From Carex sylvatica (lineage: Eukaryota > Streptophyta > Magnoliopsida > Poales > Cyperaceae), in assembly GCA_964058845.1 (NCBI GenBank), contig CAXKVR010000684.1:1-19744 (forward strand): DNA of 19,744 nt, in the 5' to 3' direction. How positions within the stretch are numbered: the first letter of the stretch is position 1; every line of letters begins with the position of its first letter. Position numbers and translations under genes: made by a program. Below the pieces are notes generated by a model, which saw nothing but the letters and a program-made list of their open reading frames with translations, searched no databases and was not told the DNA's origin. Shown piece after piece: positions 9,423 through 19,519 of the stretch.

Positions 9423-10177
9423 ATGAGTGTAGACCAAATGAGAAGACTTGAAATAAACAAGAAGAAAAGCAAGCAAGGATCGGATGGCGAATTTGAAAAC
9501 CATCCCAACGGGAGATGGCTGGTCAAAGGTGGTGCCCAATAACAGAGCCAAAGCAGGAACAGGAAGAGCAGCTCATAACAACCACCGCAAGGTCTTCAAC
9601 TCAGGGAGCAGGTACCAACGTTTTCAAGGAAAAAGGTATGAAACACAAACTCATAATTTTCAAAATAAGGCGCCTTGGAGATGAGAGGTAGGATATTCAA
9701 AATACTCAAAAAATCAAAAGCAAGTCACACATCAGCGTACCTTTAACACTCATAACTGTGAACCATTAATGCATACAGCCATTAATGCTTTGATACATAC
9801 CCTCTAGCTTACCATGCCCTATCAAAACTATCATCACTACAAACCAACAGTCCCCAATACAGTATTATAACTACAAATACCAACTACCCTCATAAATCAA
9901 CATCCACCATTAATGAACCCAAGCATCAAGCAGTAATGGCAACAGAAAATATGTCAACAAACTTTCCAAGCTACACCTCCACACCTAACCCAAACAACAC
10001 AAATACCAATCCAGTGCTACCCATCCAAACAGTTACACCCATACCCTACATAAAATACCCAAAACCACCCGCTACGTTAAATCTCAACGTCACCAACGAA
10101 CCAACATTCGCACAAGCACTGTCATCCCCAACCCCACACCCACACATCAGACATAATGCACCAATTCACGCATCACA

Positions 10178-10186
10178 CACACACAC
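10178..10186. repeat. Foldback element target-site duplication, left copy
   Basis: CACACACAC here is matched at 11204-11212 on the other side of the element. The site is a CA microsatellite, so the exact length is uncertain. Nine bp fits best with symmetric termini CCGAC...GTCGG. Confidence 0.65.
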
Positions 10187-10339
10187 CCGACATTTTTAAA
10201 AATACCCAAAAAATAAAATAAATTATTAAGAATAACCAGAGTTTAGGAAAAATTTTAAAAATGTCCAAACCGTACAGAATATTTACGGTTTGGAATTAAA
10301 ATTCCAAACCGTATAAAATATTTACGGTTTGGAAATTTC

Positions 10340-10370
<31 letters not shown>

Positions 10371-11203
10371 TGTTTAGGGTTTATTGGAATTTAGTTTAGT
10401 TTGTGTTGGGAATTTAGTTTAGTTTGTGTTTGGAATTTAGATTAGTTTGAATTGTTAAGTTAGAGGTGATATAGCTATTTTTGAGAGATGATCTGTATTG
10501 AGATTTTGTATGAAACTTCACAGCTTTGTTCTACGATGTTAAGACTATATGTCGGTCAATTTTCATGATTTTTGAAAATGTCTTACTAAGACTAACTGTT
10601 TAGAAAATGATAAGAATTTGTAAACTTCTGCATGAAGTATGTGATCGCATTCTCCAAAAAATAATGTAGAATTCGATATGTTTAGTTAAAATATTGGAAT
10701 TGGGATACAAATTTTGTTTATTATTGAGCAATTTGATCTTTTTTTTTTTTGTTTATTTAGAGTACAAAGTATTCATGTATTAAATTTCTTATCATTTTCT
10801 AAACAGTTAGTTTTAGTAAGACATTTTCAAAAATCATGAAAATTGACCGACATACAGTCTTAACATCGTAGAACAAGGCTGTGAAGTTTCATACAAAATC
10901 TCAATAAAGATCATCTCTCAAAAATAGCTATATCACCTCTAACTTAACAATTCAAACTAATCTAAATTCCAAACACAAACTAAACTAAATTCCCAACACA
11001 AACTAAACTAAATTCCAATAAACCCTAAACACTCTTTAAAAAAAAAAAAAAAAAAAAGAAATTTCCAAACCGTAAATATTTTATATGGTTTGGAATTCCA
11101 AACCGTAAATATTCTGTACGGTTTGGGCATTTTTAAATTTTTTCCTAAACTCTGGTTATTCTTAATAATTTATTTTATTTTTTGAGTATTTTAAAAATGT
11201 CGG
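10187..11203. mobile_element. Foldback element with ~430-bp inverted arms (Mutator-like, non-autonomous)
   Basis: The left arm 10187-10619 and right arm 10781-11203 are near-perfect inverted copies with only scattered differences, separated by about 160 bp of AT-rich DNA. Termini are CCGACATTTTTAAAA and its inverse. Each arm holds two palindromes of the form CCAAACCGTA...TACGGTTTGG (left arm near 10266-10294 and 10303-10333), a long T (or A) run, and a TTTAGGGTTTATTGG word. There is no transposase reading frame. Long TIRs plus a 9-bp target duplication point to a non-autonomous Mutator-like element. A foldback element of another family is the alternative. It landed in a CA repeat inside LINE ORF1. 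The arms would form a long RNA hairpin if transcribed. Confidence 0.85.
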
Positions 11204-11212
11204 CACACACAC
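11204..11212. repeat. Foldback element target-site duplication, right copy
   Basis: CACACACAC matches 10178-10186. ORF1 zinc-knuckle coding sequence resumes immediately to the right (CCATTGCCACAACC). Confidence 0.65.
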
Positions 11213-13480
11213 CCATTGCCACAACCACCAGTACCAATGCACCAAGCATGGCGCGGGAGGTGCTTCAACTACCTCGAATTCGGGCACGACCAAAGCAAAT
11301 GCAAAAAAAAGAGGAGAGGATGTGTGCCTACTGCTGGGTCACAGGTCATGAGGCGCGCAGCTGCCCGGAATTCAACAGGGCGCGTTTTGATCCAATGCAA
11401 CCAATGGGCAACCTAGGGGAAGAAGGATTGCCAAGCAACAGGCCCGAGACAGCCACTGTCTACATACCGGAAACCTACCAGATGAGGTACAATGCAATGG
11501 AACTGAGGCGAGCGATCATAGTGGATGCTAGGCTGAAAACGATACACAACCCGCAGGCCATTCAGTCGGTTCTTATGGCAGTCACTCGATCAAATTTTCC
11601 ACTTCAACTTACACACATGCAGGGAGCACAGTACATTCTCCTCTTGCCTCATGGATCTGACCGGCACAATTTTCTTAAGAAATTTGCTCAACCATTAGAA
11701 TATCTGGGCTTCGTCAGCTACCCGCGGAGTGAAGGCATTAATGGTGTGCAACTCATTCTCAAATATCGAATTTGGATAGAAGTTGAAAATGTCACACTGC
11801 AAGCATGGACTTTAGACCATCTCATACTCGTGATTAGTTCCTTTGGAATGCTTATCGAGCACGCAAACATGCGAGGGGCACCATCACTACAAAACCTTAG
11901 AGCAGTCATAGCGGTAGAAGAATTAGAAGACATTCCGAGATCCATCTCAATGTGGATAAGGGGAATTAAGAGAAGGAATAAACTATCTGTGCTCTCCTGG
12001 GCAGAGGACCTGATACCAATACCACCCATGTCGGACACTACGCCACCACAGAGTTACTTTGATAAAGTACAAAGGGAGAATACCAAAGCCATTTTCATCT
12101 CCAACAACAATCTGTCTATGGATGGCAGGGGGGTAGTGGTCGACTTTGACATTATCTTCTCAGTCTGGTTCAAGATGGAACCGAGTTAGAAGAAGGAGAA
12201 ACTTGGGCTGTCACTAAGGGCTAGCCCGCTTTTCGAGCAACTATTGAAGGAGCACGAAACAAGGGCAAGTAAGAGTAAAAGCAGTGGTGGGGAAAAACGA
12301 AAATAGTGAGGTGAGGAAGACAAAGGAGATCTCCAGTGCAGCAAATGGAGAGGGACAGGGGCTTCCGCAATGTCATCTCACAATAAATGCTGATGGGGTC
12401 GGCACCGCCATCAATCCAATCCTGTCAGCCTCAACACGAATTCAAAACTCAAATACTGTTGCATCTGAACCCCATTGTCTAAACCTAACAGGCCTAAGCC
12501 CAAACCCACCTCTTGAAAATAATCAAAACCCAAACAAAGTAAAGGAACCCAACTCAAATCTTAATGATTTACTGAATAGTTCTGACTAGGCCGAAGAACC
12601 CCTGACCCAAATGAGTGCGGCCCAGATTTCCCCATATAAAAATAAACCAAAGATAGGTCAACCAACCATTTTAATTACAGGGAAGGGACCTGCGCTACTA
12701 ACTGAAGAAGGGAACATAGCCCGGCCTATTTCTCCTAAATTAAACCAAGTCGCAGCAGCCCCAATTTCGAGTGAGAACTCGGACCCGTTATCAGAACAGG
12801 GAGCCGCATCAGATAGGGAGGCGGAAAGGGAAAGTAGAGAGGTAGAGCTAGTGGAAGGACCTTTTGTTAATTATGATTACACAGGTGAACCAGAACCGGA
12901 AGAAGTATTTGAGGATGATGAAACTCAGATAGGAGATAGGGAAGCTCTAGCAAGTTATGAAAGAAATGGCAGCCCGATGGATATTGATCATGAAGAGCCG
13001 ACCATCTATCAATCAGACACGCAATCGTATAGAGGGATGTGCAGGGCTGAATTCGAAAGGCTAATGAAGGAAGTAGATATGGGTGGTGAGGAAGCAATCA
13101 TAACAGAGGATGTGAATGAAGGCAACAGCAGGCCAACTGACATTAATTTCATTGAAGAGGAAAGTGATTTGGAAGAAGGTACTGGCGAAAATGAAAATGA
13201 GGAAGAAATTGAGGAGGAATAAGCAGAGGCGAATATCATTGAAGAGATGAATCGCCTAAGGGACCTAAGAGGAGCAAAAGAATATCTGAGAGGGGGCCGG
13301 CCAAGTCATATGCCACACCAACCAAGAGAAACAAAAAATCAACAACTACAAGTGAAAAAAGTGCGTGCAGCAGAGCCATTGAGGGGGAAAAGGAACTAAG
13401 AAGAGCTCTGGAGGATGAATTCCTCGACACAACATCACTGGATGCAATCTAGACAGAGAAAGCAGATTTGTACTGTGGCA

Positions 13481-13485
13481 TAAGG
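13481..13485. repeat. Solo LTR target-site duplication, left copy
   Basis: TAAGG lies directly before the TG terminus of the LTR and is repeated at 15260-15264. The preceding CA also matches the last two bases of the LTR, so CATAAGG is shared on both sides. Confidence 0.85.
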
Positions 13486-15259
13486 TGAAGGATTTCATGA
13501 TGCGAATCGAATAAAATAAAAAAAATTTAATCCGATAACATCTAAGATCGTTCTATTATAGCTAATTTATCCATGTCGTAATCATATACATATTCCTACA
13601 AGAGGGAATTTTATATCATACCTATGATCTTTAATGTAGCTTGATTCCTCTGAGGTTCATCTTGAATCCGAAACAAGAACGGTGTCGAATTCGTGCTAGC
13701 GAACTCTCTTCCGCGTTTAGCTTTTCACCCGTCTATTAATCGATTGTATAATCAATCGATATATATTTTAGCAAAAATGTTTTGGAGGAAAAACTCTAAA
13801 CTCACTTGAGAGAGAGAAAAGCCAAACCTGATGTATATATTTAGTTCTATTATTTACAGCTATTAAAAACATAATTAGACTCTTTAAATTCGTATTAAAA
13901 CATGAACAGAATTCGAAAACAGCACATCAACTTCTGACCTTTCGTTACTAAAACTATCACAACTTTCTGTAGGAAATTCCAAACGACTTGAAACTTTCAC
14001 CGTTGGATTCTACATTCGAAGGGCTACAGAAATCATAGATCATACGTTCAGATTGGTTAATGTTTGCCTCTTCAAATGCTCATTCAAAGTTGCCTTAAAA
14101 TCTGTCCATTTTGTAATCCGAATTTAATGGTCATAATCAATATTTGTTTGGGCTTATTCTCTTCTCAATTTGCTAAAATATGTTTTGGGCTTGGGCTTGG
14201 GCTTGAAATATATATTTCATAATATTCACATATTATGATATGTGCAACGAATATTATTCTCATAATATGCACATTACAATATATATATTTATTTCCCTGC
14301 TAGTTAGCCACATCATGTGACATAATATTTATTTCTTGTTTCCCGTTCAGTTGGTGTGACCTATATTGAGGATCTATATTATATTGGCAATGAAATAAAA
14401 TATTTAATTCCATAAACTGTAAGCGGTATTCTAGCTATACATTACAGCTACCCAAATAACATAGACGTTTAGTAATCCTTTTACGAAATGCGATCCTTAC
14501 AGTAATGTAACATTTGTCATTACTTGTGTCCATTTCTTGCCTTATAATATTCTGATTAATATACAAAGTAGGACTGTGTCATCTTTGTATTATAATCATT
14601 TCTTGATCTCTATTAAGCAAATTATAAAATTATAACTGCACTTCAGTTATATTGGATCCATTTATAATTCTACTTTACCAAGGGGCCCAAAATATCATTT
14701 CTCATTATTAATGAGTGGCAATGATGCTATTGACATATATCATTTTCCCGCACAAGTTACATATAAAGAACTATTATTTTTATCACCACTTCTTGCAAGT
14801 AGCTTTTAATAATAATTACGTTGTACATTCCTCATGTGAAAACAATATATGTCTCAATCTTGAAATCAGAGACACGATGAAAACATTAATGACACTAACA
14901 CAATCCATATAATGTTTCATCTATTAGGTCTGTTCAATATATGAAGCATTTCATATATTCGTGTTATTAAATGATAATCTTTTATCAACGTTTGCAGAAC
15001 TACAACGTACTTTTAATCAACACGACAGTCTTATATGTCATATTGGTGTTCCTGCTAATATGCAAGACCTGTGAACATTTTAGTGTTGTATATTTATTTA
15101 CTTAAAGTCCTGCAGTTCAAGACCAAGTGCATCTTCTTGAACACTTCTAAATATAAATATAAAACTCATGGAACAAAATGTAAATCACATTCAATTCATA
15201 AATATAACATATATAAAAGATAATCAACAAATGATAACTTTTAGAACACAAATCTAACA
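13486..15259 (-). mobile_element. Solo LTR of an LTR retrotransposon, 1,774 bp
   Basis: On the plus strand it begins TGAAGGATTTCATGATG and ends CAAATCTAACA; read on the minus strand it begins TGTTAGATTTG and ends CCTTCA. TG...CA ends with a 5-bp duplication (TAAGG) are the signature of an LTR element. There are no repeated ends, no gag-pol reading frame and no second LTR, so this is a solo LTR left by recombination between two LTRs. Orientation (minus) is chosen because TGTTAG is a common LTR start; this is a weak criterion. Inside are GGGCTT x3 (14187-14204) and AT-rich inverted repeats near 14207-14290. It splits LINE ORF1 near its 3' end. Copia or Gypsy membership cannot be settled from this sequence. 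Confidence 0.85.
14187..14204. repeat. GGGCTT hexamer x3 within the solo LTR
   Basis: Three perfect tandem units of GGGCTT. On the minus strand this reads AAGCCC repeats, similar to plant promoter words of the GCCCA type. A role in LTR promoter activity is conjecture. Confidence 0.8.
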
Positions 15260-15264
15260 TAAGG
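15260..15264. repeat. Solo LTR target-site duplication, right copy
   Basis: TAAGG matches 13481-13485. LINE ORF1 sequence resumes directly after it. Confidence 0.85.
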
Positions 15265-15548
15265 CAACCCGAGCAGGGAAAGTATGGGGGGAAGAAAATA
15301 TGGAAATAAATGAAGGAATTGAGAACATGGCGGGGAATGAAGAACCAGAGAAGGAAGAATCAGTTTTAGGAGGTATTAACTTCGACACTGATGATGAATT
15401 AACTGAAATAGAGGAGGAAGGGGATTTGGCCTCTAAGTAGGGTAGTGAATTTTATTTAAGTAGAGCTAGTTAGACACCTTAGTGTCCTTTTGTGTAATGC
15501 TCCTTTAAATTTGCACCATGTGAGTGCCTTTTGTGTAATAGTTTCCTT

Positions 15549-18500
15549 ATGAATGACGAAATTATGAATTTTAAATTTTCTTTTAAAGTGTTAGATTGGA
15601 ATGTGAGTGGGCTTGGTGACATTAAAAAATGTGCAGTTATTAAAGATGTGGTGTTACAAGAGAAATCAGACCTCATATGTTTTCAAGAGACCAAATGGGA
15701 CCAATGTGATATTTTTAAATTGAGACGCATATGTCCTGCTAGATTTAGGAATTATAGTTTGCTAGATTCAGAAGGAACGATGGGAGTTATACTACTCGCG
15801 TGGAGTAAGGATTATACCTCCCAAAATGTGATGGTTAATTCTTATAGTGTGAGTGTGATTTTAACAAGAGCAAATTTTAGATTTATGATTACTACTGTTT
15901 ATGGGCCACAAGAGGATAGCAATAAATTATTGTTCCTTAAGGAGCTAAGTACAATAGCCAATAACAACATGTTACCTTGGATCGTTCTGGGTGACTTCAA
16001 TCTTTTCAGGTCTATGCAAGACACAACAGGAGGCAATCGAAATATAAGAACACTACAAGGAAGATTCTTCACATGGACCAGCAAATGGCCAATTCCTACC
16101 ATTTCTAAGCTGGACAGAGTACTCACTTCGGGGCACTGGGAGACTATGGGAACTTTTAGATCGCTGGAAGATCTACCCACCACGGCATCAGATCACGTAC
16201 CTCTACTACTGAAGATCAAGCCCCACAACAACTCAACTCAGCGTCGCTTCAAATTTGAGCTGTTTTGGCTCAGGTACAGAGATGTGGAGCTTATAGTAGC
16301 AGAAACATGGAGTGCAGTACCGTTCCAAGGAAATGCAATCCAAACCTTCAAACAAAAACTATAAAACCCAGAAAGAGCTGCGAAAATGGGCACAGATCAG
16401 ATTTAAATCGAGCGAAACCTTCCTTAAGAGATCTAATGGCCACTATAGAAACTTGACAGGGTTGAAGAAATCCGAGCGCTAAACACCCATGAGTTCCAAT
16501 TGCGAATAAGGCTGAGAGAGCATATATATCGCATGGCAGGAGAGAAGGAAGCCAGATGGAAACAAAGGTCGGGGTGCACCTGGCTCAAATTAGGAGACAA
16601 GAACACAAAAATCTTTCATGCTATAGCAAATAGTAGAAAGAATCTCAACTCAATCATTAATCTGCAGGCCGAGGATGGGACCAGTATACAATAAGAACAA
16701 ATGGCTAGCTACCTTCTACAATACTACAGTGGCCTGATGGGAGTAAGAACACAAGGGTGTAGACCTTTTGACCTAACTAGGAGAGCTGGACCCGGGTTTC
16801 AAGAAGAATTAAAACATCTGAATTATCAGATAACAAAAAATGAAACTCGAGATGCGCTCAATGGTATGCCCAAGGACAAAGCAAGCGGCCTGGATGGATT
16901 CCCCACAGAGTTCTATCAAAGGTACTGAGAAATTTTAAAAGGAGACATTCTAGAGGTAATAAGGGCATTCCAGGAGAGGGGCATCAGCCTAGCCTCTCTC
17001 AACAAGGCCACCATCACCCTAATCCCGAAGAAATCAAACCCAACAAGCCCAAGTGACTACAGACCAATTAGCGTAATAAATGCAGTTATTAAAATCATAA
17101 CCAAACTACTTGCGAATAGACTGGCACCGATGCTAGATAGCCTCATTGCACCCAATCAGACGGCATTCGTCGAAGGAAGGTCTATGACGAAATCATTTGT
17201 AGTAGCAAGAGAATTCTTAAACTTCTACACCAGGGATAAAGTGTCAGCCGTCCTGTATAAGGTAGACTTTGAAAAAGCTTTTGACACAGTCGATTGGTGT
17301 TACACAATAAATCTACTGATCGAAAGAGGTTTTCCCCTGAGATGGGTAGCAACGGTCCTACACATCTGACAATCGAGTTCGTCAGCAATAAAGGTAAATA
17401 GCAACCTAACCCCTTAGTTTACACATCGAAGAGGGGTGCCTCAGGGCGATCCACTGTCTCCCATGATTTTCATCATTATAGCAGACTCTCTGACCAGATT
17501 TATCCAAAACACCTCAACCCTGATGCCGAACCAGATCTTTATGGCACCACAACCAATCCAAATTGCAGATGATACTGTCATTATCTGTGAAGCACACCCA
17601 ACAACCCTTAAAATCATAGCCAGGATACTATCGGTATACGAGGAGCTCTCGAGACTCAAAATAAACAAAACTAAAAGCAGATTTGTTCCAATCGCGCTAC
17701 CACAAAATAGGATACATGTCATTCAGAATATCCTGGGGTGTCAACCGTTCCAACTTCCAATGAAATACCTGGGCCTGCCTTTTACAACCAAGAAGCCGAG
17801 AAAGATAGATCTACAGCCTATGATCAACGCGGTACAAAACTGAATGGAGGGATAGAAGTCTAACATCCTCTCGTACGGAGGCAGAGTGACACTGGTCAAG
17901 GCAGTCCTGACAGCTATGCCTTTGCATTACATACAAGCACTCACCATCCCCAAGGGAGTGTTGAAGCATTTGGACAAAATGAGAAGAGTTTTTTTATGGA
18001 AAGGCAATGAAACGTGTCGAGGCATAAATTGCCTGGTGAATTGGGAGACGGTATGTGCACTGACACAAAACAGAGGCATGGGGATCATAGATCTAGCCGT
18101 ACAGAATGAAGCACTACTCATCAAATGGCTTTGGAGAATAGATAGCACCCCAGCTAGCCAATGGGCGCAAACCGTACAGAAGATTTACGGGACAGGGGAC
18201 GCAATCTGGGAATCAACAAACAAATCTTTTTTCATAAAAGATTTAGAGAGAAATCAGAATTTCTACCAGATATCGACCGAACCAGAACCGTCAAATGGAG
18301 CAGAAAGATGGAGATGGACACAGGAAGGCAAGTACACATGTGCAACGGCATACAGAGTCATGCACAACAAGGGAACTACATGCCCATACTACAAAGCGTT
18401 GTGGAAATTAAAAATACCAACCAAGGTAAGAATTTTTGTATGGCTGGTAACACAGAATAGTCTGCTCACGCAGGAGGTGCTGATTATAAGGGGATGCAAC

Positions 18501-18842
18501 GTGTCGTATGGGTGTGTGCTTTGCGACTCAATGGCTGTCGAAATATGCTAGCACATGCTCTGGGCATGCCCTTATGCAAGGGCTTTCTGGAGAGGCCTGA
18601 TAGCCGAATTTAACCTGACATATAGGTCATTCCGAGACCCCAAAATGGGGCAAATTTGGCTACAGGTAAGAGCGACACTACACAGCCAAACAAGAGCAAC
18701 ATGGAACACGGTTTGGGCGGCAGGAGCATGGGGCCTTTGGAGAGAGAGAAATAAGAGGTTGTTTACAAATAAACGAAGACCAACGAGGATGGTCATCGAG
18801 AGCACAACATTAGAAATCAATGATTGGCTACACATCATGTAA
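15549..18842 (+). pseudogene. LINE ORF2 (APE endonuclease, reverse transcriptase, zf-RVT), broken
   Basis: ORF2 of L1 elements nicks the target DNA and reverse-transcribes the element RNA. The first ATG is at 15549 (15564 also possible). The APE domain shows WNVSGLG (15597), QETK (15684), VYGP, GDFN (about 15990), SKLDRVL and SDHVPL (about 16188). Reverse transcriptase shows MPKDKASGLDGF (16866), DYRPISV, DFEKAFDTVDW (17265-17297), RRGVPQGDPLSP (about 17430) and IADDT (17562-17576), with Ile where an aromatic residue is usual. A zf-RVT region with KIPTKVRIFVW, CVLC and H-M-L-W-ACPYA follows, then WRERNKRLF. In-frame stops lie at 16692, 16926, 17367, 17415, 17841, 17853 and 18549, and frameshifts cluster at 16360-16460. 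About 20 residues seem missing in APE between GGNR and LQGRFFTW. No RNase H domain is seen. Confidence 0.92.
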
Positions 18843-19057
18843 ACAGGTTATAGAGGGAGGAATGAAAAGGGGTAGGGATAGAGGTTATGCAAGCGTCTAT
18901 AGCATAATGCTACAGGCTAATTTTAATAGATAGCTAGTTGAGGCCTTAGTAGAAGGCAGTGGGTCGAAAAGACCATGCATACTGCGACAGTTGTAAAAAA
19001 CTTTTTCTTATAATATAATTGTTAACTCAGCACTTGCCAGTTAACCATCAAAAAAAA
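18843..19057 (+). other. LINE 3' UTR and A-tail
   Basis: This 3' UTR of about 200 bp follows the ORF2 TAA. It has a TTTTTCTTATAATATAATTG stretch and ends in TTAACCATC followed by an A run that abuts the target-site duplication. A short poly-A or A-rich tail is the usual 3' terminus of L1 elements. Confidence 0.85.
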
Positions 19058-19070
19058 AATAAACCGCTTT
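19058..19070 (+). repeat. LINE target-site duplication, right copy
   Basis: AATAAACCGCTTT matches 9410-9422 exactly. The sequence that follows (CTATATACAACTTTAATGC) aligns with the KAS copy 1 upstream region at 4330 onward, so the paralogous unoccupied site is visible inside this window. Confidence 0.92.
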
Positions 19071-19519
19071 CTATATACAACTTTAATGCACATAGAAATT
19101 GAGGGAAGTACCAAACCAAAATACAACAGTGGTCTCTTTCAGAGAAAAGCAAAGCGAACATAAACTATCTAAAAGAAAACAAAAGAAATGAAAACAAAAG
19201 AAATGGAAAGAAGAAACAAAATCAGAAATCAGAAACAGAACCATAAATGATCTTTACTACATATATGCCATATAGGATGTACTATTTTCTCATCATCAAT
19301 TAATGTATAAAAAGCACCACCTTACCACCTCCTTCATATCTCCATAAATCCATCATCTCAGAAATCAACCAATCAATCCTTCTAATGTCAGAAAAGTAAT
19401 AAAAATATAGTACAACATATCAGAGAATATACAATAAAATTTCAAAGGGAATTAGAGAACCCCTTTTACCTCATCTGCTCTCCATATTGTTTTCCCTTGT
19501 TAAACCTCTCAATTCCATC
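19071..19519 (+). promoter_or_regulatory. Remaining upstream region and leader of KAS copy 2
   Basis: This stretch aligns with 4330-4749, including the words CACATAGAAATTGAGGG, GTGGTCTCTTTCAGAGAAAAG and ACCTCTCAATTCCATC just before the ATG. The position of the copy 1 TATATAAAA reads TATCTAAAA here (about 19166-19174). The poly-T run of copy 1 is absent. The LINE lies immediately to the left, so only about 450 bp of native upstream sequence remains joined to the gene. Confidence 0.8.

Larger units (their letters stand above)
9484..15440 (+). pseudogene. LINE ORF1 (zinc-knuckle nucleic-acid-binding protein), broken
   Basis: Readable parts are 9484-9684, 9936-10186, 11214-11310, 11311-12186, 12284-13222, 13243-13449 and 15291-15440. 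ORF1 proteins of L1 elements bind the element RNA in the retrotransposition particle. A first CCHC knuckle (11261-11302) has Tyr for its second Cys. A second, complete knuckle (11323-11364: C-A-Y-C, His, Cys) is one frame away, explained by loss of one A in the eight-A run at 11303-11310. A DUF4283/RRM-like region with IWIEVENVTLQAWTLDHL follows (about 11440-11900). A Pro/Asn-rich segment and a long Asp/Glu-rich tail come next, with KRSKR and similar basic words near 13265-13340. In-frame stops lie at 12187, 12587 and 13220. Two transposons interrupt it. The 5' part is poorly conserved, so the true start is uncertain. Confidence 0.8.
9423..19057 (+). mobile_element. L1-type LINE retrotransposon, degenerate, with two nested insertions
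   Basis: This non-LTR element is defined by 13-bp target-site duplications, a 3' A-tail (about 7-9 A) and L1-type proteins in the order ORF1 then ORF2 (APE, reverse transcriptase, zf-RVT). Removing the foldback element, the solo LTR and their duplicated target bases leaves about 6.8 kb. The left end lies only about 60 bp before a possible ORF1 start, so 5' truncation is slight or absent. Both ORFs carry stops and frameshifts, so this copy cannot move by itself. It sits in the same orientation as the KAS genes, about 450 bp upstream of copy 2. L1 elements insert by target-primed reverse transcription; nothing in this copy suggests current activity. Confidence 0.93.

Noticed and set aside
10187..11203. 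Foldback arms as a transcription terminator or two separate terminal repeats of an LTR element
   Set aside because: The arms are inverted, not direct, and far too long for a terminator; symmetric termini and flanking duplications show a DNA-transposon-like element.
11718..12038. Minus-strand frame opposite LINE ORF1
   Set aside because: It is a shadow of the plus-strand ORF1 coding sequence, which carries the family motifs.
12867..13430. Ser/Leu-rich minus-strand frames opposite the ORF1 tail
   Set aside because: Glu- and Asp-rich codons on the plus strand give Ser/Phe/Leu-rich reverse translations; no independent support.
14715..14912. Open frame inside the solo LTR
   Set aside because: It is short, AT-driven and has no retroelement domain; LTRs normally do not code.
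18161..18838. Alternative-frame and antisense ORFs over the ORF2 C-terminus
   Set aside because: The in-frame zf-RVT and downstream motifs identify the true frame.
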